Below are positions 1 to 8,042 of a stretch of 64,000 nt of DNA, one piece after another (the stretch's first letter is position 1; every line of letters begins with the position of its first letter). Source of the stretch: a virus; IMG/VR virus record IMGVR_UViG_3300020408_000003, positions 17,649-81,648 of that record; one strand, written 5' to 3'. A program made the position numbers and the translations under genes. A model generated the notes under the pieces. It worked only from the letters and a program-made list of their open reading frames with translations, did no database searches and was not told the origin of the DNA.

Positions 1-60
1 TAATTATTATCTAACAACCAATAAACAGTTGATCGCGTCTACCAATTCCGCCACCCCAGA
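1..60 (-). tRNA. Partial tRNA, Leu-like body with GTT (Asn) anticodon loop
   Basis: Only the 5' half is in the window. Read on the minus strand from base 60, it gives a 7-base acceptor strand TCTGGGG, TG, a D arm (GCG, loop GAATTGGTAGA, CGC), then G and a 5-bp anticodon stem ATCAA/TTGGT closing the loop CTGTTTA. The D arm is the classic class II (Leu/Ser type) form, and the bases after the anticodon stem do not look like a short 5-base variable loop. By position the anticodon is GTT, which reads Asn codons, and the first base is U as in bacterial tRNA-Asn, whereas tRNA-Leu starts with G. The 3' half lies beyond the window edge, so a pseudo-tRNA is not excluded. The gene begins six bases after the synthetase-like gene at 67-957. 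Confidence 0.7.
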
Positions 61-66
61 ATAATT

Positions 67-957
67 TTATGGTCTAGGATTACCGTATGATTGTGCAAAT
101 CCATGCATTACTCCACTTTTAGGATCAACAAATTCAGTAGTAAAATTTGCATTTACTCTTTTGTGCGCTTTTATCATTCGAGTCACACCAATTCCACCAC
201 CAACTCTTGGAAAAAATTCAAACTTTAAAAATTCATCAAGTTCTTTTTGCACTCTTTCTTTACCAAATAAATCATAAAGTAATTGAGCATACTGTCCATC
301 TGATATAGTTTCAAAAGTATTTCTCATTTGATCTACGTCTGTGCTTCTTTCAGCAGATCCAATTGTTTCCATACCATTTAAAATAACGTCAATCTTTTTA
401 CTTGTTTTGCCGTCTTCATTTCTTGTCATATTCCAAAAAGGTGATGTATGTTCTGGAAATTTAGTAATCATGCCCCAATCAATTTGTTTTTCATGGTAAT
501 TATCAAGTTCATCTGTATTAAATTCTAAACACCATTCTTCATATGTTTTTTCATCTAACTTAGGAAATCCCATATATTCACATAATTCGATTTCTAATTT
601 TTTTAGATCATCAATGTCACCTGGCATTTCAAATTCAAACATTGGAAAGATTGTTTCATGTCTTCCTTGTATTGGATTTGGTTCTTGTCTATAACTTGTT
701 GAAAGACAAAAATAACCTGGTGAATTCGGGCCACCGTGTGCTAGCAATTCGTGTTCTAACCACATTTGCCCAGTTTGGGGTAATGGCCAAACTTCTCCAT
801 CATAATTATAAATTCCTACTGTTTCAGGATCTTCACACGCTGCTAATATACTTAATCTATTTTGTGTATGTACTTCCCACCAACCTTTTTCCAAAAAAAA
901 GGACCGTAAACGGCCCACTGTAAAACTATAATCTTGTGAATTAATCAACTTTGTCAT
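67..957 (-). CDS. Class II aminoacyl-tRNA-synthetase-like core (AsnRS/AspRS-related)
   Basis: This 296-residue protein is a bare class IIb catalytic core. Motif 1 lies near residues 14-34. Motif 2 has Arg90 in SYRQE, then RH at 99-100 and the F-x-F-E strand to 110. A METIGSAERS segment (196-205) resembles the AsnRS/AspRS substrate loop, and motif 3 GGGIGVTR ends in Arg260. The N-terminal OB-fold anticodon-binding domain of AsnRS (usual length about 430-460) is absent. Archaeal asparagine synthetase of the AS-AR type is also an AsnRS core of this size without the OB domain, so the product may make free asparagine instead of charging tRNA. The gene has its own late promoter and an AAGGAG ribosome site, and is followed directly by the tRNA at 1-60. 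The fold is clear; the substrate is inferred. Confidence 0.7.
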   Translation of the reverse strand: MTKLINSQDYSFTVGRLRSFFLEKGWWEVHTQNRLSILAACEDPETVGIYNYDGEVWPLPQTGQMWLEHELLAHGGPNSPGYFCLSTSYRQEPNPIQGRHETIFPMFEFEMPGDIDDLKKLEIELCEYMGFPKLDEKTYEEWCLEFNTDELDNYHEKQIDWGMITKFPEHTSPFWNMTRNEDGKTSKKIDVILNGMETIGSAERSTDVDQMRNTFETISDGQYAQLLYDLFGKERVQKELDEFLKFEFFPRVGGGIGVTRMIKAHKRVNANFTTEFVDPKSGVMHGFAQSYGNPRP

Positions 958-978
958 ACTTGCTCCTTTTTTAAATTT

Positions 979-986
979 TATTTATA
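979..986 (-). promoter_or_regulatory. T4-type late promoter TATAAATA
   Basis: The exact T4 late -10 box TATAAATA lies on the minus strand between thyX and the synthetase-like gene, 21 bases before its start codon, followed by an AAGGAG ribosome site. It implies that the synthetase-like gene and the tRNA behind it are transcribed late by gp55-programmed RNA polymerase. Confidence 0.6.
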
Positions 987-991
987 CCTTA

Positions 992-1669
992 TTATTGTAT
1001 GTTTGGAAATATTTCTGAAATAACTTTAGCACATTCAACAGCAACAAGTCTATGTTCTTTCTGTGTTCCGTTAGCAGATCGTAATTCTATAAAATGAATC
1101 CAAGATCTTAAAGTTCCACTCATGTATAATCTACTTTTTGTTAATCCTTCTGGCAAAACAGCTCGAGCTTGTTCTTTTGCAATGCCATGTTCTACAGCCC
1201 ATTTATAGACTTCTCTACATTGATTTATAACTCCTGTTTGTCGTCTTTGCCATTCTGTAATCAACTCTTGCATTTTTTTATCATTCTGAATACTCGGATC
1301 ATTTTCTATTTCAATACTATTTTGTCTGTTCTTTTCATCTTGCAATCTACATTCACGAGTTGTAAAAGATAAATCGTCAGTAGGATCTGCATATCTTTGA
1401 CTAAACTCTTGAAATGAAAATGATCTGTGTCTGAGTATTTGTCTGGCAATGTCTCGAGTTGTTTCTATCTCCAAGCAAGCGCTAACCATTTCGAAGGGCG
1501 ACCAATGCTTGTTTTTGATAAGATAACGTAAGAGCTTTTCTGACGTTTTTTTGTTGGTTTGGTTCGATGGATTGGAAACACGGGCGCAATACGCAACGAG
1601 ATCTTTGGCATCTTCTACTCCCTCCATTTTCTCAAATGGTTTACTGTAACTTATAAGTTTTACGTTCAT
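992..1669 (-). CDS. thyX: Flavin-dependent thymidylate synthase ThyX
   Basis: ThyX methylates dUMP to dTMP using FAD, NADPH and methylenetetrahydrofolate. The 225-residue protein carries the ThyX signature RHRSFSFQEFSQR (residues 80-92, form RHRxxSxxxxSxR) that binds FAD and dUMP, and a conserved C-terminal segment with ARAVLPEGLTKS near 160. Length is normal for the family. The start overlaps the stop of the upstream small gene (ATGA), so the two are translationally coupled. With dCMP deaminase (9704-10168) supplying dUMP, the phage has its own dTMP route that does not depend on ThyA. The identification is firm. Confidence 0.95.
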   Translation of the reverse strand: MNVKLISYSKPFEKMEGVEDAKDLVAYCARVSNPSNQTNKKTSEKLLRYLIKNKHWSPFEMVSACLEIETTRDIARQILRHRSFSFQEFSQRYADPTDDLSFTTRECRLQDEKNRQNSIEIENDPSIQNDKKMQELITEWQRRQTGVINQCREVYKWAVEHGIAKEQARAVLPEGLTKSRLYMSGTLRSWIHFIELRSANGTQKEHRLVAVECAKVISEIFPNIQ

Positions 1670-1914
1670 GTTGTAACTTCCAACTCACTTTTAATTTTTT
1701 CAACAACCTTTTCGTTTACGCATGAAATCATATGCGGTTCATTATCTGGTCCAAATTCCGCAAATAATCTACGCATTATCGGAAACATATTAATTTGAGT
1801 AAATCTAGCACATTGTTCCCATGTATTAAATTTATGCGTATCAAATACGTAAATATCACGTGTACCCTGTTCAACATTAATTACTGACATCATTGCTACT
1901 ATTAAAAATTTCAT
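1666..1914 (-). CDS. Small exported or membrane-anchored hypothetical protein
   Basis: I do not recognise this 82-residue protein. It begins with a short hydrophobic stretch (MKFLIVAMMSVINV) that looks like a signal peptide or anchor, followed by a polar domain with two cysteines (about residues 35 and 65). The design (short hydrophobic start, then a roughly 50-80 residue domain with spaced Cys) recurs in the genes at 11232-11405 and 18202-18519. It overlaps thyX by four bases and starts right after the methyltransferase gene's upstream neighbour ends, so it is part of the same operon. Envelope location is inferred from the N-terminus only. Confidence 0.6.
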   Translation of the reverse strand: MKFLIVAMMSVINVEQGTRDIYVFDTHKFNTWEQCARFTQINMFPIMRRLFAEFGPDNEPHMISCVNEKVVEKIKSELEVTT

Positions 1915-2565
1915 TTAACTTTCCTTTATCATTGTCCAAAAACCGGATCCTGTTTCAAAATCATGATGATCAAATTTACGTCTATGTTCTTTTAAAAAAC
2001 CATCAATAGCTCTAACTGTTCCTTGATGACTAGGATGATAATCATCGCCGCATATGTATTTTACATCTTTTAAAGCTCGTAATTCTAAAGTAACATTGAA
2101 GTAACTGTGTAATCCATCAATATAAACTAGATCCCAATTTGTATCTTTTTCTAATATTTCTAAACTTTTCTTTTGATGTATTATGTGTTTCATCATAAAT
2201 CGAGTCGGATGTTGAGACATTACCCAATTAAAAATTTTTCTTTGAGCATTATCGTTTTCTTCAACATACATCTTCATAAGATATTCAATCGTAGAATTTC
2301 CTTTATGTTTTTCAATCACTCCATTATAATGTTTTTGTTTTAAATAAGGTTCATTCATGTCAAAAGTATCACACGTATGAAGTTCAACATCTTTTGGTAA
2401 ATTATTTAATAATATCCAAGTAGAACATCCCCATGCACAACCGATTTCTAAGACTCTTCCACCAGACTTAACATTACGAGCAAATTCACCAAGAGCTTCT
2501 AAATGTTTTGGATTATTAAATCCTGGAATATCTAAATAGTGTTTCACTGGTTTTGGTATAATCAT
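1915..2565 (-). CDS. Class I SAM-dependent methyltransferase-like protein
   Basis: The 216-residue protein has a Rossmann methyltransferase motif I, VLEIGCAWGCSTW (38-50), an acidic residue after strand 2 (CDTFD, 65-69), and a later LVYIDGLHSYFNV segment typical of the Methyltransf_24 family, which acts mostly on small molecules or sugars. There is no DNA-methylase NPPY or PCQ motif, so a DNA methyltransferase is unlikely. The substrate is unknown. The start overlaps the stop of the gp41 gene (ATGA), placing it at the end of the replication operon. Confidence 0.7.
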   Translation of the reverse strand: MIIPKPVKHYLDIPGFNNPKHLEALGEFARNVKSGGRVLEIGCAWGCSTWILLNNLPKDVELHTCDTFDMNEPYLKQKHYNGVIEKHKGNSTIEYLMKMYVEENDNAQRKIFNWVMSQHPTRFMMKHIIHQKKSLEILEKDTNWDLVYIDGLHSYFNVTLELRALKDVKYICGDDYHPSHQGTVRAIDGFLKEHRRKFDHHDFETGSGFWTMIKES

Positions 2566-3929
2566 AATTTAAAATCCTCGAACTTTTTACCAGCTGGCGT
2601 TTTATCAAAAACCGGTGTATCATCAGTTAAAGTTTGGTGACTTTCTTCAACATCGTATAATTTCATTTTACTTCTATCTATTCCAATAACGAAACGTCGA
2701 TGTTGCGTAGGATCGTTATAGCGATTTTTTAATTGTTTAACCATCATTTGTCCCATACCATCAAGTTCTTCAGAAGATATCAAAGCAAACATTAGATCTG
2801 CAGTAGCTGGCAAACCAAAGCTTTCTGACGTATCTTCTAAACCGATATCAGAACTTCCAAACCCAGATCGAGTTGTTTGTGTTGCAGAAAATATGGGTAA
2901 ATCAAATTCTACGGCTAAACCGCGTAATTCTTCGGCAATCGCTTTGACATATGAATAAGAATTAATTGCACCGCCTAAACCTTTCATCCTTGAACTAGCA
3001 CATATATTTAAATAATCTATGAAGATAATATCTGGTTTAAATTGTTTTTTTAATTTTAATTCGTTTAACAAAGATCTAAAATGGCCAGAATGAGCAGCAC
3101 CTGTAGGATATTCTTTTATTATAAGTTTACCGTTTGTTTTACGAGATATGTCTTCAACTTTACTAGTAAACATATCTTTAGACATTTTATCTAATTGATC
3201 GATAGGGACATTTAATAAATTAGCATCAATACGCTCTGCTATTCTTTCTTCAGCCATTTCCATTGTAATATATAAAACATTATAACTATCATTTAATGCA
3301 GCAGCCGCTACATGGCACATGAAAAGAGACTTACCAACCCCAGTGCCAGCAAGAGCAATATTAAGAGTTTTATTAGGAACACCTCCCTTAGTGATTTTGT
3401 TAAAATACTCCAGATCGAACGGTATACGACTTTCTTCCTTATGATAAAATTCAAATCTTTCTCCGGCTTGTTCGACATAATCGTGACCTACATTTGTATC
3501 AAACGCCACACCTAATGCATCTTGTAATAAACTAGGTAAAGCGTTTTTCGTTAACTTTTCGTGTTTACCATCTATGATTGAGATGGATTCCATTACGGCA
3601 TTGTATATAGCTCTATCTTGACACCACTTTTCGGTATTTTCTAAAAGCCATTTTTCATCAACTTCGTCACCATCAAACAAGTTTTGAGCAATATCAACAG
3701 CAGTTGAAAATTGTTCGTTACTTAAATTAGAATGTTCGTTTAATTCTACTAAGAACGATTCTCGAGTTGGCAACTTGTTGTATTTATCAACGAACTTACC
3801 AGCTTCCTTAAATAATGTTTTATACGGACCTTCAAAATATTCTGGTTTGATGAAAGGTAAAACCTTTCGCATATAATCGTCATCAGTTAATAATTTTCGA
3901 AGTATCGTCTGTTCTATTCTCGTATTCAT
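2562..3929 (-). CDS. 41: Replicative DNA helicase, DnaB family (gp41)
   Basis: This is the T4 gp41-type hexameric helicase that unwinds DNA at the fork and works with a primase. The N-terminal helical domain starts IEQTILRKLL, and the RecA-like core has Walker A GTGVGKS near residue 195-201 and Walker B KPDIIFIDYLN near 300. Length (455) is close to T4 gp41 (475). Position 3932 offers a TTG immediately before the ATG; I chose the ATG at 3929. It overlaps the small upstream gene by about 47 bases, and uvsX lies one gene further upstream. Confidence 0.93.
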   Translation of the reverse strand: MNTRIEQTILRKLLTDDDYMRKVLPFIKPEYFEGPYKTLFKEAGKFVDKYNKLPTRESFLVELNEHSNLSNEQFSTAVDIAQNLFDGDEVDEKWLLENTEKWCQDRAIYNAVMESISIIDGKHEKLTKNALPSLLQDALGVAFDTNVGHDYVEQAGERFEFYHKEESRIPFDLEYFNKITKGGVPNKTLNIALAGTGVGKSLFMCHVAAAALNDSYNVLYITMEMAEERIAERIDANLLNVPIDQLDKMSKDMFTSKVEDISRKTNGKLIIKEYPTGAAHSGHFRSLLNELKLKKQFKPDIIFIDYLNICASSRMKGLGGAINSYSYVKAIAEELRGLAVEFDLPIFSATQTTRSGFGSSDIGLEDTSESFGLPATADLMFALISSEELDGMGQMMVKQLKNRYNDPTQHRRFVIGIDRSKMKLYDVEESHQTLTDDTPVFDKTPAGKKFEDFKL

Positions 3930-4227
3930 CAATTCGCTTTTTTTCCTCTAATTTTACCCAACCGTCTTTTTCACCTCGTTCTATAATATCTTCTAATACT
4001 CTTGCAAGGACAAAATGTAAATCTTCATTATCTACCGTTAAATTTAAATCAGGACTTTCTATTATGCTAAAGTCATACGTAAATTGCTTTCTCTTTCCAT
4101 CGAAAGCTACAGTTCCATATTGAACTACAGTTTCAACAAAATCTCCAGTTAATATTCTGATATGCCAGGCATGTGAATCACTAGAACTTGGTATGAGTTC
4201 GTAGTCTTTATTCTCTTGCATCTTCAA
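3883..4227 (-). CDS. Conserved T4-like hypothetical protein between uvsX and 41
   Basis: This 114-residue acidic protein has no motif I recognise. It is predicted to mix beta strands (HIRILTGDFVETVVQYGTV) with a C-terminal charged helix. It is wedged between uvsX and gp41, overlapping both (20 bases with uvsX, about 47 with gp41), so it is co-translated with core replication and recombination proteins. A role at the fork can only be suggested from this context. Confidence 0.65.
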   Translation of the reverse strand: MKMQENKDYELIPSSSDSHAWHIRILTGDFVETVVQYGTVAFDGKRKQFTYDFSIIESPDLNLTVDNEDLHFVLARVLEDIIERGEKDGWVKLEEKKRIDEYENRTDDTSKIIN

Positions 4228-5233
4228 TATCTATACTCCTATTACCGCCAATTTGATATGCGCTTTTAATATAGTCTTTAAAATCAGTTTTTTCGAAAAT
4301 TGGTTTCCAAAAATCTTCAACTAAAGTAGATTCATGTCTAACTTTATTTTCTTCATTTGCACGTGCGTACCACCCAGGCGAAGGCTTAGTCACATAACCA
4401 CCGGTCATAGCAATATCAAGTAAACCAGAATAAGATAAAACACCGCCTTCCCAAGAAACAGAAATCGGTATCTTAGATTTTTCTTTTACATACCGTGATT
4501 TTTCTACGTTAATAATAAAATGATAACCTTGAATCTCAGTACCTTTTTTATCTTGTTGCCTACCGATAATCCATATATTGTCAGCACTATAGTATATGCC
4601 AGTACCACCAGATACCACGTCTTTTGGAAATAAACCGATTTCTTTGTATGTATGATTTACTGCAATGAGTGGTATGTTTTTCATATTTAAATATGGTGTA
4701 CACATTCTAAATAAACCTTTGAGAGCTTTTGCTCTTGACATATCCGCAACTGATTTTTCATTAATAGCATCTTCTAATTCTTTTTTAGAAGCTAAGTTAC
4801 CAACAGAATCAATCATGATAATAACTCTATCATTACGATCTATACCTTCTAATTGACTTATCATATCGAATTTTAATTCTTCAACGTTTGTAATAGGTGT
4901 ATGTAAAACACGAGAAGTATCAATGTTAAATTGCTGAAAGTAAGATTGAGGTGAACCAAACTCTGAATCATAAAATAACAGTACAGCGTCTTCATACTTT
5001 TTTAAATATGCAGAAGCCATTATCAAACCGAAAGAAGTTTTAAAATGTTTTGATGGTCCTGCTAGTACTGTCAAACCAGGTGCTAATCCGCCTTCTGTTG
5101 TACCAGATAATGCAACGTTCATCATCGGAACGTCTGTTGGTACCATATCTTTTTCTGTAAAAAATTTACTTTCAGATAGAATATTTGTATATTCTACTTT
5201 ACTATTCTTTTTTAATTTATCCATTATCGACAT
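4208..5233 (-). CDS. uvsX: RecA-like recombinase UvsX
   Basis: UvsX forms filaments on single-stranded DNA and carries out strand exchange for recombination-dependent replication and repair. The 341-residue protein has the phage-type Walker A GPSKHFKTS (59-67), a Walker B strand RVIIMIDSVGNL near 136-148 and a downstream NHTY segment as in T4 UvsX. An AGGAG site six bases before the ATG supports this start. Its mediator UvsY (31299-31745) and helicase UvsW (29857-31326) are also in the window. Confidence 0.95.
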   Translation of the reverse strand: MSIMDKLKKNSKVEYTNILSESKFFTEKDMVPTDVPMMNVALSGTTEGGLAPGLTVLAGPSKHFKTSFGLIMASAYLKKYEDAVLLFYDSEFGSPQSYFQQFNIDTSRVLHTPITNVEELKFDMISQLEGIDRNDRVIIMIDSVGNLASKKELEDAINEKSVADMSRAKALKGLFRMCTPYLNMKNIPLIAVNHTYKEIGLFPKDVVSGGTGIYYSADNIWIIGRQQDKKGTEIQGYHFIINVEKSRYVKEKSKIPISVSWEGGVLSYSGLLDIAMTGGYVTKPSPGWYARANEENKVRHESTLVEDFWKPIFEKTDFKDYIKSAYQIGGNRSIDIEDARE

Positions 5234-5242
5234 ATATGTCTC

Positions 5243-6199
5243 CTAATTTTTCTTATAATAACTTTTATACCACTCAACAAAATCACGAATTCCATTTTCT
5301 ATATTCGTCATTGGAACGTAGCCTAATTTTTTAATATTGGTTATATCAGCTAATGTATGACGAATGTCAGCTTTGTGCATATCACTAAATTTTATTTTTG
5401 CCTTACGACCTAAATTTTCTTCAATTAATGATACAAACTTCATGAGCGGTATACTCTCTCCACTTCCAATATTAAATATTTCATGCGTATTAATTCTTTT
5501 CACTTTATCTATGAGTAATTGTACACCATTTACGATATCTTGTACATAGGTAAAATCGCGAGACATTTCTCCATGACCATAAATTTCAATAGGTTGATCT
5601 TCTATGATTTTATCAGTAAATTTGTAAAGAGCCATATCTGGTCGACCATGCGGTCCGTATACAGTAAAGAATCTAAATCCTATTGATGAGGATAAATTGC
5701 TGTGTTTAAATTGACATTCATTAACGTATTTTGACCAAGCATAAGGATTTTTATGATGTTTAAATTCCATACTTTCTGTAAAGGGCGGTGTTTGACCAGC
5801 ATAAACGCTTGAAGACGAAGCATACACAATTGGTATTTGTAATTTTTCTGCTAATTTAATTATGTGCTGTGTTCCAAGTATATTTGTGTTGATATAATTA
5901 TCAGGATTTTCTAATGAATTTCTTACACCAGCATAAGCTGCTAAATGAACTATAACATCAATATCTTCAAAATCTTTTTCATTTAAATCAATTATATCTT
6001 TATTGTGTACATTTATATTAAAGGTTTTTAAAAGATCTGCACGGTTTTCTTTTAGCCACGGATTGTAATACGAATTAAAATTATCGCAACCGGTTACATC
6101 ATTTCCGTATGTTTTTAATTCCCTTGATCCTTTTTCCACAAAATTTGTCGCTAAATGATATCCTATAAACCCAGCGATACCAGTAATATAAATTTTCAT
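5243..6199 (-). CDS. UDP-glucuronate 4-epimerase-like SDR enzyme
   Basis: The 318-residue protein is an extended short-chain dehydrogenase: nucleotide-binding TGIAGFIG (6-13), active-site Ser around 128-131 in YASSSSVYAG, and Tyr153/Lys157 in YAWSK. The segment AAYAGVRNSLENP followed by a YINTN motif (88-106) resembles UDP-glucuronate 4-epimerases, which interconvert UDP-GlcA and UDP-GalA. A related UDP-sugar epimerase or decarboxylase remains possible. The start overlaps the stop of the UDP-glucose dehydrogenase gene (ATGA), which would supply UDP-GlcA. The pair could feed surface glycan or DNA-sugar modification; the second is suggested by the neighbouring base-modification genes. Confidence 0.8.
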   Translation of the reverse strand: MKIYITGIAGFIGYHLATNFVEKGSRELKTYGNDVTGCDNFNSYYNPWLKENRADLLKTFNINVHNKDIIDLNEKDFEDIDVIVHLAAYAGVRNSLENPDNYINTNILGTQHIIKLAEKLQIPIVYASSSSVYAGQTPPFTESMEFKHHKNPYAWSKYVNECQFKHSNLSSSIGFRFFTVYGPHGRPDMALYKFTDKIIEDQPIEIYGHGEMSRDFTYVQDIVNGVQLLIDKVKRINTHEIFNIGSGESIPLMKFVSLIEENLGRKAKIKFSDMHKADIRHTLADITNIKKLGYVPMTNIENGIRDFVEWYKSYYKKN

Positions 6200-7002
6200 T
6201 CATAACTCACGTTTTGTTCTTTTTCTCTATCATCTTTTTCATATTGCAATCTATATGTATTGTTTTTCTTGATAACGTATTCTAATATAGGCATACTATT
6301 TGTAAAATTAATCCATGCAGATAAATCTTTTGGAAAGCATGCTCCTCCAAAACCTCGTTTTCCATCAAATCCTGGTACTCTTGTATGAGATTGGCCAATT
6401 CTAGGATCTGTACCAATAGCATTTATAATCTTACCAAAGTTTCCACCGAAATTATCTACTGCATCGTATAATTCATTATACCATAAAACCTTTGTTGCTA
6501 AAAAACAATTGATTCCGTATTTTACAAAAGATGCGTCAGTCAATGACATATGAAACGTAGGACAGGGTTTACATATACTATACTCTTTATAAAATTGTTC
6601 TACCTTTTCTGTTGTTTCTTTTTGACCTCCAAAGACTTGAATTGAAGGATTGATTATATCTTCGTTAGCATTCTTTTCTGTAAGAAATTCTGGATTATAT
6701 ACTATTTTTAAATTATTTAAATTTTTTAAAATATTAGGTGGTATTGTAGATTTTATAACTATAATTCCACATTTAGTATTTTTTAATTTATTTAAAATAT
6801 TTTCTAATATGTATGTATTACAAGTACCGTTTTCACTCATAGGAGTTGGCACACAAACAAACGTTATATCAGAATTTATATCAGAATAATTTTCATCATT
6901 ATTATATTTAGGATCTATAATTTGTTTTTTAACGTCGTATTGAAAAGCATAATCAACTGCTTTACCAACAAATCCGTGACCAATGATCGTGATATTAAGC
7001 AT
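6196..7002 (-). CDS. ugd: UDP-glucose 6-dehydrogenase, short form
   Basis: The enzyme oxidises UDP-glucose to UDP-glucuronate with NAD. The N-terminal Rossmann motif is GHGFVGKAV (8-16), followed by CVPTP (50-54), STIPP, the central helix Lys161/Asn165, and the catalytic loop GFGGACFPKD with Cys222, Lys225 and Asp226. All catalytic residues seem present. At 268 residues it ends soon after the catalytic loop, so most of the C-terminal UDP-binding domain of the usual 390-450 residue enzyme is missing. No frameshifted remainder is seen downstream; the next gene overlaps its stop. It may be a natural short form or may need a partner. Confidence 0.82.
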   Translation of the reverse strand: MLNITIIGHGFVGKAVDYAFQYDVKKQIIDPKYNNDENYSDINSDITFVCVPTPMSENGTCNTYILENILNKLKNTKCGIIVIKSTIPPNILKNLNNLKIVYNPEFLTEKNANEDIINPSIQVFGGQKETTEKVEQFYKEYSICKPCPTFHMSLTDASFVKYGINCFLATKVLWYNELYDAVDNFGGNFGKIINAIGTDPRIGQSHTRVPGFDGKRGFGGACFPKDLSAWINFTNSMPILEYVIKKNNTYRLQYEKDDREKEQNVSYE

Positions 7003-7008
7003 TGCGAA

Positions 7009-8034
7009 TTAAACCATAAATTCATTTAATGGATGATCTATCTTTCTTTGTACACGTATTTCTTTCGGTCTTTTACCGGTATATAATCTTTTAAAACCTC
7101 CTGCATTTTTATATGGACCTGCTCTACAAACATTATCAAGAAATCGAATAAAAATACAAAGAGTATCTTCGTGTTGGGCTGGTGTTGTACCTAATTTTTC
7201 TGATAAAGCTATAAGACCTGTATCTGTAAAATCATCAAGAGCCATTCCCTTTGGTCGTTCAAAACATTCTAGCAATCCATCTCGAGCATTCGATCCACAC
7301 ATCAACATGCTATTTGGATCTACGTTATTCGGATGATAGTGAGCTATATCAGCAGATGCCATCGCAAATGGAAAGTTCCAACGTTTGATTCCTTCTTGTA
7401 AATGATATTCATTTAAAAAATTAGTAGTTGTACGAATTGAACGTGGAGTATTAGCTCTTACAAATTTAGAACATCTTTCAGCTTGATAAACTCCGTCAGT
7501 GCACATATACTCTGCGACGCTTTGACCTTTACGAGGATGCGGAGGAATATTACCTACAGACGTATTCATAGATCTTTTTTGTCTTTTCCACTTTCGAGTA
7601 AGATCAATCATCTCATCTATCGTTTCATATTTTCCGAAATGAGTTACGATGCTATTTCTATATCCGTGATCGTAAGTACCGCTAAATCCACTACCAGTTG
7701 CTCTATGAAATATATAAGTCCATATCCAGGTTTTTAAAGTCCAACTTTCTGTTTTATATTTTAAAATACGCTCTTTAACTTGATCTGGTCTTTTATGAAA
7801 CTGAGGACTTTTTTCTTTGTTTTGCAAATCTTCAAGAACATAATTAAATCCTTCGGTCCAACGAGAAACAGAATTATACACGCCGTTTTGCATTAATGGA
7901 TCATTTACTATTTTATTAGCTTCTTCTCCTAACGGATCGGTTGTGCCTATATGACAATTGTCTTCTAACCATTTTGCTCTTGGCCAGAAATATTCAACAT
8001 ATGTTTTATAATTTTCTCTTTGTACTAAATTCAT
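7009..8034 (-). CDS. Possible alpha-glutamyl/putrescinyl-thymine pyrophosphorylase (AADT-like)
   Basis: By eye this 341-residue protein resembles the alpha-helical aGPT-Pplase/amino-acid:DNA transferase family, which in phages replaces a pyrophosphate on hydroxymethylated thymine in DNA with an amine. Three blocks fit: an N-terminal DPLMQNGVYNSVSRW (45-59), a central FAMASADIAHYHP with CGSNARDGLLECF (223-258), and a C-terminal AQHEDTLCIFIRFLD (286-300) like the family's C/EF-K-Y block. The match is from memory and remote. The gene lies between UDP-sugar enzymes and the SGNH-like/gp42 cluster, which favours a role in DNA base modification. If the assignment holds, the substrate could be a cytosine derivative since gp42 is dCMP-type. 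Confidence 0.45.
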   Translation of the reverse strand: MNLVQRENYKTYVEYFWPRAKWLEDNCHIGTTDPLGEEANKIVNDPLMQNGVYNSVSRWTEGFNYVLEDLQNKEKSPQFHKRPDQVKERILKYKTESWTLKTWIWTYIFHRATGSGFSGTYDHGYRNSIVTHFGKYETIDEMIDLTRKWKRQKRSMNTSVGNIPPHPRKGQSVAEYMCTDGVYQAERCSKFVRANTPRSIRTTTNFLNEYHLQEGIKRWNFPFAMASADIAHYHPNNVDPNSMLMCGSNARDGLLECFERPKGMALDDFTDTGLIALSEKLGTTPAQHEDTLCIFIRFLDNVCRAGPYKNAGGFKRLYTGKRPKEIRVQRKIDHPLNEFMV

Positions 8035-8042
8035 CGTAAATC

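Noticed and set aside
1915-2565. DNA methyltransferase
   Set aside because: Motif I is present but the DNA-methylase catalytic motifs are absent; it fits the general Methyltransf_24 group better.
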